DNA of 64,000 nucleotides, taken from NCBI GenBank assembly GCA_950295325.1, contig OX485808.1, positions 23,892,527 through 23,956,526 of the forward strand, in the 5' to 3' direction. The translations under genes and the position numbers were made by a program. Below the pieces are notes generated by a model. The model was given only the letters and a program-made list of their open reading frames with translations. It searched no databases and was not told the DNA's origin. This DNA comes from Polytrichum commune. Lineage: Eukaryota > Streptophyta > Polytrichopsida > Polytrichales > Polytrichaceae. Numbering within the stretch: position 1 is the stretch's first letter; each line of letters starts with the position of its first letter. Shown piece after piece: positions 1 through 10,377 of this stretch.

Positions 1-873
1 CGAGCGCTAACCTGGACATCCCACGCACATGCATGGTTAGCTCCCAAAACCGCGGACCTTCAAGCTCATGGCTACGTCACCAAACCCTCCTACACATGCA
101 TTCGGGACTCTCCCCTTAGTAGGTAGCCAATGGCTAAGGTGGACTTCCATCCATGGAAGTCCACTCTTGAGTTGATCATCGTGTTGCCAAAACAACACTA
201 CAACTACCCGGAGCACATTGCCAAGTATGCTCCGGGGGGGTCGGTCGGCTAAGCCGCCTCACCCATATAAGCCTCTAGGACTTTGGGCGGGGCCCCTACC
301 CCACCATCAAGTATCCTTTTGTCTCTCTACAAGGGTTGGGGCCAAGTGGACATTTTCCCTTAGCCGCTGGGGCTGGAACCCCCCAGCAGCTTCAGACCAT
401 CATAACTTCTACATATGATGTCTGATGCTATTGAGCCACCACTCTATCGTCACCTACTCTTTGCGTAGATGCCGATGGACCCCTCAATTGCCTCATTCGG
501 GCAAGTATTGAGGAAGTTATGGCTCTTCAAACCTTGGCAGTCCCGGGCACCACTCCCAGGTCACTGCTGTCCCAGGGTGTTGTCCCGGGACAGCGCCCCA
601 CTTAAATGGCCATATCTCCTAGCTAGCACCTCCGATTGAGGTGTTCCTTAGCATTCTAGAATTCCACCGCCATAAGCTACTCATAACTTATGGCCTTACC
701 GTCATGACTCTTAGTCCCCGTGGGTGAGAGGCGTTCTCAACGCCCGGGGCCCTCACCCATGCTAAGAGTACTTGGGCCCTTTCACCAATGGCGCCACCAG
801 TCCCGGGTGTCACTCCGGGGTCCCCCTTGTGCCCATGGTGCTGCGGGCATTCCTCATGGAGAGGTGTGCGACA
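1..873 (+). mobile_element. LTR copy A (TGTCGC...GCGACA family), cut by window edge
   Basis: This is the 3' nine-tenths of a long terminal repeat closely related to the complete solo copies at 4069-5064 and 40258-41229. The window opens about 65 bases into the repeat, and it ends in the family terminus GTGCGACA. Directly after it the reading frame of a gypsy reverse transcriptase begins with no gag or protease between, so I infer a solo LTR inserted into an older gypsy element. Its left target-site copy lies outside the window. The apparent open frames inside it are chance frames in LTR DNA. Confidence 0.8.
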
Positions 874-2548
874 TCACTGGTGCTGAGGCACGGAAAGTAC
901 GAGCATTTATTCGCTCGTACCGTAGATGTTTTGCTTTTAGCCTTCAGGATCTTAAAGGTTATAAAGGAAAACCCATCCACATTCAGTTGGAGGACGACCA
1001 TCCCCATTTTCAGAGACCTTATAGACTAAGTGTTTCCGAGCGGATTGGCGTTCATGCCCGTTGTCGAGAGCTTTTGGCAGCAAAACTAATCGAATTTTCC
1101 AACGGGGAGTATGCTTGTGCTACGGTGATGCCATCGAAGAAGGATATCTTTGGCAATTGGACGGAGAAGAGGATGTGCGGGGATTACCGTCCAGTTAATC
1201 GGAAGACCAAGTCGGATCGGTATCCCATGCCAATTCCCGAGGAGTTGTTCGATGCCATCGGATTTTCTCGAGTCTTTAGCACCCTAGATTTGAGATCCGG
1301 CTATCACCAGCTCCCATTACTTGCGGGAGATCGAGTGAAAACCACATTCTGGGGAGTTGATCAAGATGGGAAAGATCAACTTTATCATTGGAAGTTTCTT
1401 CCATTTGGCCTGAAGAATGCACCCGCTGAGTTTCAGCGGGTGATGGATCAGGATCTCTCTGGCTTGCCCTTTGCTCGGTGTTACATAGATGATGTGATCA
1501 TCTTCAGCACAACACCACAGGAGCATGTGAGGCATCTGCAAGCCATTTTTGAACGGTTGCAGCGGTGGGGATTGCGCTTGCACCACGGCAAATGCAAGTT
1601 TTTCCATGACCAGCTGGCATATCTGGGGCATATGATTGTTCCAAGAGGTCTTGGGGTACAACAAGCTAAGGTGGACGCCTTGCAGAAGATTTCGGCACCG
1701 GTTGATGTGCCGAGACTTCATGCTTTCTTGGGCTTGGCGAATTACTATCGACGATTCGTCAAGAACTTTAGCTTGATCGCCATGCCTCTCACCATTCTCA
1801 CGAGCAAGGACCGACCGTGGACTTGGGGTCGTGAGCAGCAATAGGCATTTGAGACATTGAAGCAGAAACTAGGTTCGGCTCCAGTGCTTCGACGTCCAGA
1901 TGTCTCCAAATCTTTCCAGTTGCATACGGACTGGAGCTCATTGGATTTGGGAGCAATTCTCACTTAGAAGGATAGCTTTGGCCGGGAGTATGTTGTTGCT
2001 TACGCGTCGTGAAGCAACAACACGGCGGAGGCCAATTATTCGTCTTATGAGGGGGAAGCATTGGCGGCGGTGTGGGCTATTGCCCATTTCCGGCCATATC
2101 TTTATGGTTAGCGCTTTACCTTGGTAATTGACCATCAGCCGTTACGGTGGCTCATGGAGTCGGATAATCTTACTGGCAAACTCGCCAGATGGGCTTTGTT
2201 GCTTCAGGAGTATGACTTTGAGGTGGTGCACTGTGCTGGCATTACCAACTTGGATGCAGATGGACTTTCACGCAATCCAAGTCCTTCGGATGAGGACTTG
2301 ACCGGGGCCAGGTGGCATGAAGATTGTGATCGGGAGGCGGTTCCAGGTTGGCACGCGGCTGCTTACCTCATTCTATTTTCTGGTACAACTGTTGAGGTTC
2401 CGATACAGGGCTCAGATGATGAGACTAATTGACCGCAAGCTATTGCGGATATATGGGAGGACCTTCCCGTATTGCAAAAGCTTCAGCAGGGGACCTTTCC
2501 TTCGTCTACCTCAGCAATGGAAAGGGATAGGATTGGACATCGAATAAC
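874..2548 (+). pseudogene. Ty3/gypsy pol, reverse transcriptase-RNase H part (interrupted)
   Basis: This is the reverse transcriptase and RNase H part of a Ty3/gypsy polyprotein, which copies element RNA into DNA. The palm motifs are visible: CGDYRPVNRKT, TLDLRSGYHQLPL, LPFGLKNAPAEFQRVMD and the catalytic YIDD, followed by the connection region YLGHMI and FLGLANYYRRF. RNase H follows with HTDWSS, EGEALAAVWAI and VIDHQPLRWL. It stays in one frame from about 880 to 2548 but is broken by five in-frame stops at 1842-1844, 1965-1967, 2010-2012, 2109-2111 and 2430-2432. Each can be explained by one C-to-T change (CAG to TAG or CGA to TGA). The frame is then interrupted by MULE-1 and resumes at 10378. 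The part upstream, including gag and protease, lies beyond LTR copy A and outside the window. Confidence 0.9.
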
Positions 2549-2583
2549 GGGGAAAGTTAGTATGCGAGCGGAGAGCGGAGAAC
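2549..2583 (+). repeat. MULE-1 left terminal inverted repeat
   Basis: The terminal repeat begins GGGGAAAGTTAGTATGCGAG and continues into two GAGCGGA-type 7-mers. It pairs with the reverse complement of 10290-10367. The first 21 positions align without a gap to the other end and to both ends of MULE-2. Confidence 0.8.
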
Positions 2584-3764
2584 TCCATTTGAGACATTAA
2601 TTGAGAGGGGAAATGCACCTATAACCGTGAGATTATGGGCTTAGGGTAGAGCTATTTTTAGAAAATTTTATGAGTTAGGGTCTCTATTACTGTGGAAATA
2701 GAACAACATTTCCCCATTTGAAACGTTTACATATTTTTGAAACATATATATATTATAATAAAATACAAAATTAGGGCTTACATCACTATTACGTCATAAA
2801 TACAATTACCAAACTTGTGTACTATAGTACATATCACTGTAAATCAAATAAAAATTACTATATGAAGGAAACACGAAGGAGGTATGTGAAAAGAATTCCC
2901 CACATATAGTCCACTCTATTAATGTTACACTTATAAATGTTAACCCTTTCTAATTGTTAACTTTATTCTACTCCCCACATATTGCACACTTTTAAATTTG
3001 ACTCTATATATGTTAACGAATGAAATGCAACCATAACTACTCTTTGGAAAGACTACGTTTGGCTACGTTTAGTTCTAGTGACGGAAGTGTAAGAATGGAG
3101 GCACATGAGAACTTCCATTAGAAGGTACATGAAAACACGTTCATGTGGGTGTCCAAGTATGTGGGTTTGTTGGTGCAAATTGAGAAATATTTGCAAGTTG
3201 TGCATGCCCATGATTCATACTTCACCCATGATTTCTAAACTTCATATTGAATAAAGTTTTGATTGGGTTTGCAATTTTATGAATGGTATTCTCTCACAAG
3301 GACTCTTCAAAAATGCTTATATTTATAAATGTTAAGATTTGTATATTGGTCGATAAAACAATTTTATAATTGGTAACTGTTAACACCTTAATAAATGTTA
3401 ACTATGATCATTTCCCGAGGGTGAACATTTGAGGGTGAACATTATAGAAAGTGTTGTGTGGTGTGCAACTTAAGTATTATTGAATATTTATGATTTAGTG
3501 AAACAAGGAGGAGGTGTGTGAGGCACCAACTTTATATTTGAATGGGTGGATGCTACATTAGCGGTTAAGATTGTGAGAGGCATACCGTTTAGGGATACTC
3601 GAACTATACTTAAGGGCTAATCCACAAACTAAAAACATTTACAATAATAATTGAAAAATGCAATGCGGGTTGACATTATGGGAATGAAATAAAGAAGAGC
3701 AAGTATGAGACTTGCGCCGGAAATCTAAAAGCCAAAAATAATACAATCCAATACAAAATGGAGT
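2584..3764. other. AT-rich non-coding arm of MULE-1
   Basis: This 1.2-kb AT-rich stretch lies between the left terminus and the 3' end of the methyltransferase-like gene. I see no open frame with protein character, no RNA gene and no clear repeat. It is probably the 3' untranslated and subterminal region of the element. Confidence 0.5.
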
Positions 3765-4068
3765 TCAAGGAATAAACTCATCCTCACTCTCTGAAGCACT
3801 TTGATCTATGTATCTAAGTACTCTTGGATCGTATCTCTCACGTGGACTAGAAGAGGCACTAGAGCTATGGGAGGAGTATTTGGCATAAGCTACTGCCATA
3901 TCCTCGGCATAAGAAGGAAGTCGCATGGTAGGACTAGTCGGCGAGCCGAAGTATTGATCCATCAGACTGCACCAACAGAGGAGAAATTACGATTGTTAGA
4001 ATACTTCCAATCAAATGCAACATACTCAACATTAAGTTTAAGATGACAACAAACTTACTCACATAGAT

Positions 4069-5064
4069 TGTCGCAACCCTTGCTAGCCCCCCCTTGACCA
4101 TCTTGCCAATTTTCAATTCTAGCAAAGGTTACGAGTCGCTAACCCTTCGCATACCGCCATGCTAATGGTTAGCTCCTCTAACCCCGGACCATTAGTTCAT
4201 AGGAGGGGAACCAACCCTCCTACTTTGATTTCGGGACTCACCCCTTTAATCGGTAACCAACCCCTTTTATCGGTAACCAATCCTTAGATGTGGACTTCCA
4301 TCCATGGAAGTCCAATCTTATGTTGATCATCGCGTCGCCGGAGCAACACTACAACAACCCGAACCATACTAGGCAACTATGGCCTCACAATGGGCCAAAG
4401 CCCATGGAGGCCGTGCCGTTCGGCCTCGGGTGGGTGAGGCCACACCACCTCACCCATATAAGCCTCTAGTACTCTACGCGGGGCCCCTACCCCACCGTCA
4501 ACCAACCTCTTGTCTCTCTACCAAGAGTTGGGGCCAAGTGGACACTTTCCCTTAGCTGCTGGGCCTAGAAGCCCCCAGCAGCTTCAGACCATCATAACTT
4601 CCTTGTATGATGTCTAATTCCAACAACCAACCACTCCATCTTCATCTACGCTTTACGTAGATGCCGATGGACTCCTCACTTGCCCCATTCAGCCAAGTAT
4701 TGAGGAAGTTATGCCTGTTTGAACCTTCGCAGTCCCGGGAATCACTCCCACGCACTGCTGTACCAGGGCGCTGTCCCGGGACAGCGCCCCACTCAAATGG
4801 CCATAACTCCTAGCTCACACCTCCGATTGAGGTGATCTTGAGCATTCTAGAATCACCACACCATGAGCTACGCATAGCTCATGGCCTTACCCTCATGCCT
4901 CCTAGTCTCCGTGGGTGGGAGGCGTTCCCAACGCCCGGGGCCCTCACCCACACTAGGATCACTTGGGCCCTCTCACCAACGGCGCCACAAGTCCCGGGTG
5001 TCACTCCGGGGTCCCCCTTGTGCCCATGGTGTTTTGGGCACTCCTCATGGAGAGGTGCGCGACA
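4069..5064 (+). mobile_element. Solo LTR copy B, inserted in the methyltransferase-like gene
   Basis: A complete 996-bp LTR starts TGTCGCAACC and ends GCGCGACA, flanked by the 5-bp duplication TAGAT at 4064-4068 and 5065-5069. No internal domain is present, so it is a solo LTR left by recombination between the two LTRs of a full element. It entered a methyltransferase exon a few bases before a GTGAGTAAG-like splice donor. It is highly similar to copies at 1-873, 40258-41229 and the split copy at 24554/42860. Confidence 0.93.
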
Positions 5065-6079
5065 TAGATTAACTGCACCTTGTTGAGGGAGGGCATCGTC
5101 GTCGTCCTCGTCAAGGTCTACAACGTGAGTTGGATCGACCCCTAGAGACTCGGAGGCTGCGACCTATATTGGGTGCAAAATTTCTTCGTACAATTCCTTG
5201 TCTCCCTCAAGTGCCACTATTGCCCTGTTAGTAGATTGTGCTGCAATAACCAAGGCACCTACAAAGAGCAAAACAAATGAATTAGTAGAAGGTGATTGAA
5301 TTGCCCAAGTCTAGAGGCATGGGAATGTTATACAAATTACTCATACCAGTTCCAACAGTGAGGTCACATATAATCCCGCCTGGAGGGCTAAGGCCACTGA
5401 TTAGAAGCTGGAGCAGGGACACTGCCTTCTCTTTAGGGCCCCTCCATAATGTGTCACCGTCGTTGCGCTTGAGTGCAGTATCATAGGTGACAATGTTGAA
5501 AAGAACGTCATCATTTGCAAGGTCAACATCTTCAAATTTGTCACTGGAAGAAATAACAAACTCCTTGGGTGGCCTAAGCAAAGGTGTGGAGAAAGATCGA
5601 ACCAACACGATTGCTTTGAATTTCAGAGTCTGGACATCAAACATAGGCCTCGAATTGTTAGCAATGTGATTGAAAGTATGAATGACTTCGAACTTGAAAA
5701 GTGGGAAATGGCTACAATTACTCACCCGCTTAGAGTTATGCATAGGGTGAGTGAGGTGTAGAGAATTAACGATGGTCTATTCCTCCTTGACCTCCAAGTT
5801 GTTGTTGTAGAGAAAGCTCAAGACCTCCTTCTTGATTTGCACACTGTCAGGATAAAATAAGAGGAGTGCGCCATCGTCATGAAGATAGCCCTGACAAAAA
5901 CCAATGGTGAACTTGATAAAGTTCTGAACCTGCTTATTCCAATTTGGAACTTGCCCCGGGAATTCAGAAACTCCTGGGACAGGCAAACCATCAGGATACT
6001 CTGCAATGACGAGGTCCACCGCAGCCTTATGCAATACCTTGCCGGAGAAGAAGAATTCCCTGGATGCTCCAACCTAAAA

Positions 6080-7150
6080 AGAAAAAACCCGTGAACGGCA
6101 TATCTCGAGAGGGTGCCCTTAACGAAAAATTTGATTTTCATTACCATATCAAGCATCCTAATATGACCATTAACCAAGAATTAAATGAACGTAGCGGGTC
6201 CACCTATATGACCAACCTGAAATTTCTAACCATATTCGGTCATCCTAAACCTATTAGTGCATATCCAGGCCATATATGAGCACCAAAAAAATAAAAATAA
6301 AAGTCCCCCGAGGGGGGTGCCGTAAACGGCAACTCTCGGGGGCACCACATATTAACCTCAAAATCTTATATTTATGAGTGTATTATGCATCCTAATATGA
6401 CCATTATCCAAGCTTTAAATGACCGTAACCAGTCCGAATATATGACCAACCTGAAATTTCTAGCCATATTGACTTACCCTCAACCTTAGAGTGCATAAAT
6501 AGGCCATATTCAAGCACCAAAAAAATAAAAATAAAAACCCCCGAGGGGGGTGCCATCAACGGCACCTCTCGGGGGCACCACATTTTATCCTCAAAATTTG
6601 ATATGTATGAGTATATTATGCATCCTTATATGACCTTCAACCAAGACCAAAATCAACTTAAGGGGGTCCGAGTATACGACCCACCTGTTATTTCTGGCCA
6701 TATTGACTTACCCTCAACCTTAGAGTGCATAAACAGGCCATATTCAAGCACCAAAAAAATCAAAAAAAAAAACCCCGAGGGGGGTGCCGTTAACGGCACC
6801 TCTCGGGGGCACCACATTATAACCTCAAAATCTGATATTTATGAGTATATTGTGCATCCTTATATGACCTTCAACCAAGACCAAAATCAACTTAAGGGGG
6901 TCCGAATATATGACCAACGAGCAATTTCTAGCCATATTGACTTACCCTCAACCTTAGAGTGCATAAATAGGCCATTTTGAAGCACCAAAAAAAAAAAAAA
7001 AAAACCCCATAGGGGGTGCCGTTAGCGGCACCTCTCGGGGGCACCACATTCTATCCTCACAATCTGAACTTCACTAGCATATCAAGCATCATGTTCTGTC
7101 CTTCAACCAAGACCAAATTGAACTTAGGGGGTCCGAATATATGAACCTGA
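6080..7150. repeat. 234-bp tandem repeat array with GC-rich palindromes
   Basis: About four and a half head-to-tail units are present. The marker CACCAAAAAA begins at 6281, 6515, 6749 and 6983, giving an exact 234-bp period; a more diverged unit lies before and a partial one after. Each unit has an A-rich run followed by a strong hairpin of the form CCCCGAG...CTCGGGG around the core GGTGCCGTTAACGGCACC, which is a perfect 18-bp palindrome in the third unit. The array lies in what would be an intron of the methyltransferase-like gene, where the sister copy encodes its ParB-like region. The open frames inside are repeat artefacts. Confidence 0.92.
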
Positions 7151-8162
7151 GTCTCCGCTGGACACTTCGGGTTCCATCCTCGGCCTCCAAATCCTACCTC
7201 ACCTTACAATCAAACCCTCAACAACAAAACCCTTCCACACCCTCGGGGGCACCCTAGAGCTCCAAAAGATTCCCTCAATTTTCAAAGTTGAGTTCACTCC
7301 TTGGCTTTACCTTCAAACCCTAAACCCGTAAACCTTTGGACGCACTCGGGTGCACCCTAGGGCTCTAGAAAGATTCCCTCAATATCGAAATTTGACTGCA
7401 CTACTAAGCCATACAATCACTTCCGGAGGGGTGCCCTTGACGGGTCCTATTCTTTGGCTACTCTAAGCCCACCACTTTTTGGGCTAACTTCTATTCCGCG
7501 TCTAAATTCTTTCAAAATGGTCAAGTTTAGGGTCCGAGGAACCAACCTTCTGGTTCCATCAAGCTCATCTCTTCAACCTCTTCCTCGCCACTCTTCTCCT
7601 GCGATGCTGGATTGGATGCGGGATTGGACTCTGTCCCCACATCCTTTGATGCTTCTCGACACTGTGATCCTGGGCTCTTGGATTTTGAGGGACCCAGAGA
7701 TTCGTCTATCGTCGATAATGTTCCGTTCTCCTGAGTGTCGTCAAAACCTAAAACTTTGTTAATTCCACTAGTGTCATATGTTTCAGGCGCCACCTTCTTC
7801 CTCCCCATCCTGCTCGACTTCAATTTCTTAGTGCTACTGAAATATAACTTCCCTCTTTTCTTTCTCCTCTTGATAGGGGCCTGCATGTCACGTGTCACCC
7901 TTCCTGTGCATGTCTACTCCAACACTCGCAAACCCTCCCGTCAATCAAACACGTCTTACGCCTCTCATGAAATTCATAACTTTTGACACTAAGTGAAAGG
8001 ATATGATTTTCACGAAATCTAAGACAAGACTTTCCAGGTGTGACATTCCTTTATTTAATGCCTAATTGGGATTTCATTATACTTCCTATTCCTGTCCTGA
8101 AACGTCATGCCTAATTATGATTTCAGGCTTTATATCGGCGCCAACTAATAATATGTAATTGC

Positions 8163-8219
8163 CTGTCAAGTAGTATGTCTACCATGACTTGTACTCTCTT
8201 ATTTTGTATATCGTGACAG
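8163..8219 (+). repeat. Direct repeat, left copy (partner 9073-9127)
   Basis: About 57 bases match 9073-9127 with a few differences. The shared text is GTCAAGTAG, then ATGTCTACCATGACTTG, then GTATATC and TGACAGC. Within each copy GTCAAG and CTTGAC, and GTAG and CTAC, can pair. The two copies flank a short ORF and a non-coding stretch of about 0.85 kb. Confidence 0.75.
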
Positions 8220-8544
8220 CGTTACAAATTTTAAAAATATTAATGTCACTCTCGTTTAGAGTACCTCCGTCATGTGGAGCTTGTGCATCGCAGTTCTCTT
8301 TTGGCAGCACATTCCTAATAAATAGGTAGCCCACAATGTTGAGATTCCTCTTCCATAATTCCATTGTAATACATTCTAATCCTTCATGCTACAGTTTGTC
8401 ACAATTTACATAAATACATATTGACTCTATATTGATCTAACAGGTTATCAAATATTCTAAGTGCATTGGTGTCTACCCTAAGTGTATATAATACCCGATT
8501 ACTTGTACCCATTCCTTCATGTAATCTACTCATATTCTTCTCAA

Positions 8545-8964
8545 ATGGGTACTGACGCAAGTCCCCCCAACCTTCCTCCGTCAGGTGCTCCTAGTTCCTC
8601 TGGAATTCACACCAAGTTGACCATCGATGGTTCTTCAGACGTCAACATCATTAAGATTCCCAACCCACATGACTGCTCAGTTCCTCCGGCTGTCGTCGTT
8701 CACACTCCTCAACCACATACTCCATCTTTGCAGGCAGATGTTGCAACGCTGAAAGAGGACAAGTCTACTTTACAAACTCATGCCTATTCTAGAGCAGGGG
8801 TTATTAAACCGGGCACTTACTCTAGATCCCTGTTTAGGAATGCCAAAGGTCAGAAACTCGATTGCGCAGCATGCACTGCAGTTCATAGTTTGGGGATTGA
8901 CCATTGTCATAAACATGACGGTGATAAATATGGCAAAGGGCCCCATAAGCGTATTCGTCGTTAA
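8545..8964 (+). CDS. Hypothetical small protein with a Cys/His cluster
   Basis: A 139-residue open frame starts at the ATG at 8545 and lies between the two direct repeats (8163-8219 and 9073-9127). The first half is rich in Pro, Ser and Thr. The C-terminal third contains CAACTAVHSLGIDHCHKHDG, a C-x2-C-x5-H-x5-H-C-H-x-H arrangement that could bind a metal ion, followed by a basic tail HKRIRR. I do not recognise the family. It occupies the position where MULE-2 has the catalytic part of its transposase but shows no similarity to it. It could be a captured exon, part of a larger spliced gene with the SWIM remnant downstream, or a chance frame. Confidence 0.35.
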   Translation: MGTDASPPNLPPSGAPSSSGIHTKLTIDGSSDVNIIKIPNPHDCSVPPAVVVHTPQPHTPSLQADVATLKEDKSTLQTHAYSRAGVIKPGTYSRSLFRNAKGQKLDCAACTAVHSLGIDHCHKHDGDKYGKGPHKRIRR

Positions 8965-9072
8965 TAACAATGTTGCATTCTAATGTTTGGAATTTCCTAT
9001 TCATGAGGTACTATCATGTTTAGTATATATGCATGTTATTGGATTCTATTATTTGAAAATAAATACTATCTT

Positions 9073-9127
9073 GTCAAGTAGAATGTCTACCATGACTTGA
9101 CTGATATAATTTGGTATATCTTGACAG
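9073..9127 (+). repeat. Direct repeat, right copy (partner 8163-8219)
   Basis: This is the second copy of the approximately 55-bp direct repeat described at 8163-8219. It sits just before the SWIM remnant. The similarity ends sharply after TTGACAGC. Confidence 0.75.
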
Positions 9128-9207
9128 CCTTTCTGCTCCCTTTCAGACTCCTTGGTTTAGGGTGGGTCATTTTTAGAAGTATTTATTCATGCTTTCCTTC
9201 ATTGTTC

Positions 9208-9813
9208 ATTCCGGATGTTTGGCCAGTGAAACTTGGGACTAACCTCAAGCAATGTGAGATCCTGGCCCTCGAGGCGGCCGGATTCCAATTGCTGCAGAAA
9301 GTGCCAGTCTCACCCAGAAGGCTCTTTTCCACTGCACCGTCTCCGGCAAATTTAGACTCCGTGCCGGTGCCAGCAGATGCGGACAGGTATCCTGGGAAGA
9401 GAGAAGGGAAGCTCGTTAAGCGCACCGCAACCCGTCCAAACCCTCAGCAGCGGTTATCCATGGGCTCTACGGACTCCCTCAAAGCTCAACTCCGCTCGGT
9501 GACGATGATTCCTCACCTTGGCCATGGCTGCATCATTGCGCTAGACTCGATGACGCCACCCGACGTGACACAATACCACATCACCATCAGTTCCCTCCCG
9601 GGTTGCACCTGCCCTGCATTCAAGAAGACAATGACCAACTTTCGAGGGCGGAGTCAATTCTCGTATTGCAAGCATGTTTACTATATTTTCTTAAAGGTCT
9701 GCCATCGCAATCCTGATGTAGACCTTTTCATCCACGCGCCAACCTTCAGCTTCAACGAGGTCAAAGTTATTCTCGAGAGTGGAATTTTAACTCATCCTTT
9801 AGATCGGGCCTAG
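9208..9813 (+). pseudogene. Mutator-like transposase C-terminus with SWIM zinc finger (remnant)
   Basis: About 200 residues correspond to the C-terminal third of the intact transposase at 26707-29729. Shared blocks are WPVK(L/I)GTNL, the LALE-(A/D)-AGFQL segment, SPRR, the SWIM motif (CTCPAF...YCKHVYYI, i.e. C-x-C...C-x-H) and FIHAPT(F/Y)S(F/Y)NEV. SWIM domains in FAR1/MuDR-type transposases bind zinc and are thought to contact DNA or protein. The zinc-finger N-terminus and DDE core are absent, so the gene cannot encode a working transposase. The upstream part of the open frame, back to 9097, looks like intron. TTTCAG at about 9145 and TTTTTAG at about 9176 are possible acceptors. Confidence 0.8.
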
Positions 9814-10289
9814 GATTTACTCTAAGTGTCCCTTTCTCCCATCAACATGATAGATGAAGTAGTGCCTATTCATCCATGTTTCTAATAGAGTACACCATAT
9901 ACTAAGTGATATAAGATTTTCATTGAATAATTAAATATTGTCAGCTCAAAAATATAATAAATATAATTTCATGGATTATTTTTATTCAGCTCAAAAAGTT
10001 GGATTACAATACTCAACCGTATCATGTGTCTCTATACATATTGGGATCATCATTGGTTTTCATCATCTACTTAATTATTATATCACAATTTTACGATCAT
10101 TTTGGCACTTCACGGTTCTCAAACTAAATCAAACCATTTTAAATTCAGGGCATTTATTTTATTTAGTGCCCACACATTCCACGGAAATAGGTCCCAAAAT
10201 TTTCTATTTTTGGCAAAATCTGGAATATTCTAAGTATATTCTTTTAATATTTTAGGGAATTCTAAATTTAATGCAGAATCTATCCTATT
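9814..10289. other. AT-rich non-coding right arm of MULE-1
   Basis: AT-rich sequence between the SWIM remnant and the terminal repeat. No gene is supported; it is probably the 3' untranslated and subterminal region. Confidence 0.5.
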
Positions 10290-10367
10290 TTTACCACATT
10301 TCCGCTCTCCGCTTTCCAAATCGCCGCTCTCCGCTCTCCGCTCACCGCTCGCATACAAGCCTCGTCC
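10290..10367 (-). repeat. MULE-1 right terminal inverted repeat with 7-bp units
   Basis: Read on the minus strand this begins GGACGAGGCTTGTATGCGAG and continues with several 7-bp units of the form GAGCGGT/GAGCGGA. Such subterminal repeats often act as transposase binding sites. It pairs with 2549-2583. Confidence 0.82.
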
Positions 10368-10377
10368 ATCGAATAAC

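Larger units (their letters stand above)
3765..7886 (-). pseudogene. N4/N6 amino-methyltransferase-like gene, copy 1 (degenerate)
   Basis: A spliced gene paralogous to the one at 30730-37314. Exon pieces found by matching that copy are: a basic N-terminal exon from ATG 7886-7884 with a KRRKKRGK-like nuclear signal; an exon from 6073 containing DLVIAEYPDGLPVP; an exon ending at 5347 with WRGPKEKAVSLLQLL and CDLTVGTG; an exon from 5258 with VIAAQSTNRAIVALEGD; and a final exon ending at 3765 with an acidic tail. The order, motif IV region before the SAM-binding motif I, is that of beta-class amino-methyltransferases (N6_N4_Mtase family). Motif I (DLTVGTGA) is well kept, but motif IV reads EYPD instead of (D/N/S)PP(Y/W). 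In-frame stops lie at 5777-5779 and 5164-5166, the latter just after the motif I exon core. A solo LTR splits the exon near 5064, and the ParB-like region of the sister copy is missing. The outer splice sites are inferred. Confidence 0.72.
2549..10367. mobile_element. MULE-1: Mutator-like element carrying methyltransferase-like and SWIM genes
   Basis: This 7.8-kb DNA transposon is inserted in the gypsy pol gene. Both sides carry the 10-bp duplication ATCGAATAAC (2539-2548 and 10368-10377), and removing the element plus one copy restores the pol reading frame exactly. The ends form imperfect inverted repeats whose shared core is GTATGCGAGCGG, running into 7-bp tandem units of the GAGCGGA type. 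Inside are a minus-strand methyltransferase-like pseudogene (3765-7886) and a plus-strand remnant of the transposase C-terminus with its SWIM motif (about 9208-9813). This is the same divergent layout as MULE-2. The catalytic part of the transposase is missing, so this copy could only have moved with help from another copy. Confidence 0.88.

Noticed and set aside
218-418. Short open frame inside LTR copy A
   Set aside because: The same region is part of a long terminal repeat found five times in the window. The frame is not conserved between copies.
6603-6980. Open frame of 125 codons on the plus strand
   Set aside because: It spans two units of the 234-bp tandem array and translates the hairpin and A-run; it is a repeat artefact.
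6283-7080. CRISPR-like array at the 234-bp repeats
   Set aside because: The repeat unit is long and nearly the whole unit repeats. There are no unique spacers, and the context is eukaryotic.
8545-8964. ORF as the N-terminal part of the MULE-1 transposase
   Set aside because: It shows no similarity to the corresponding part of the intact transposase, and a stop and a direct repeat separate it from the SWIM remnant.
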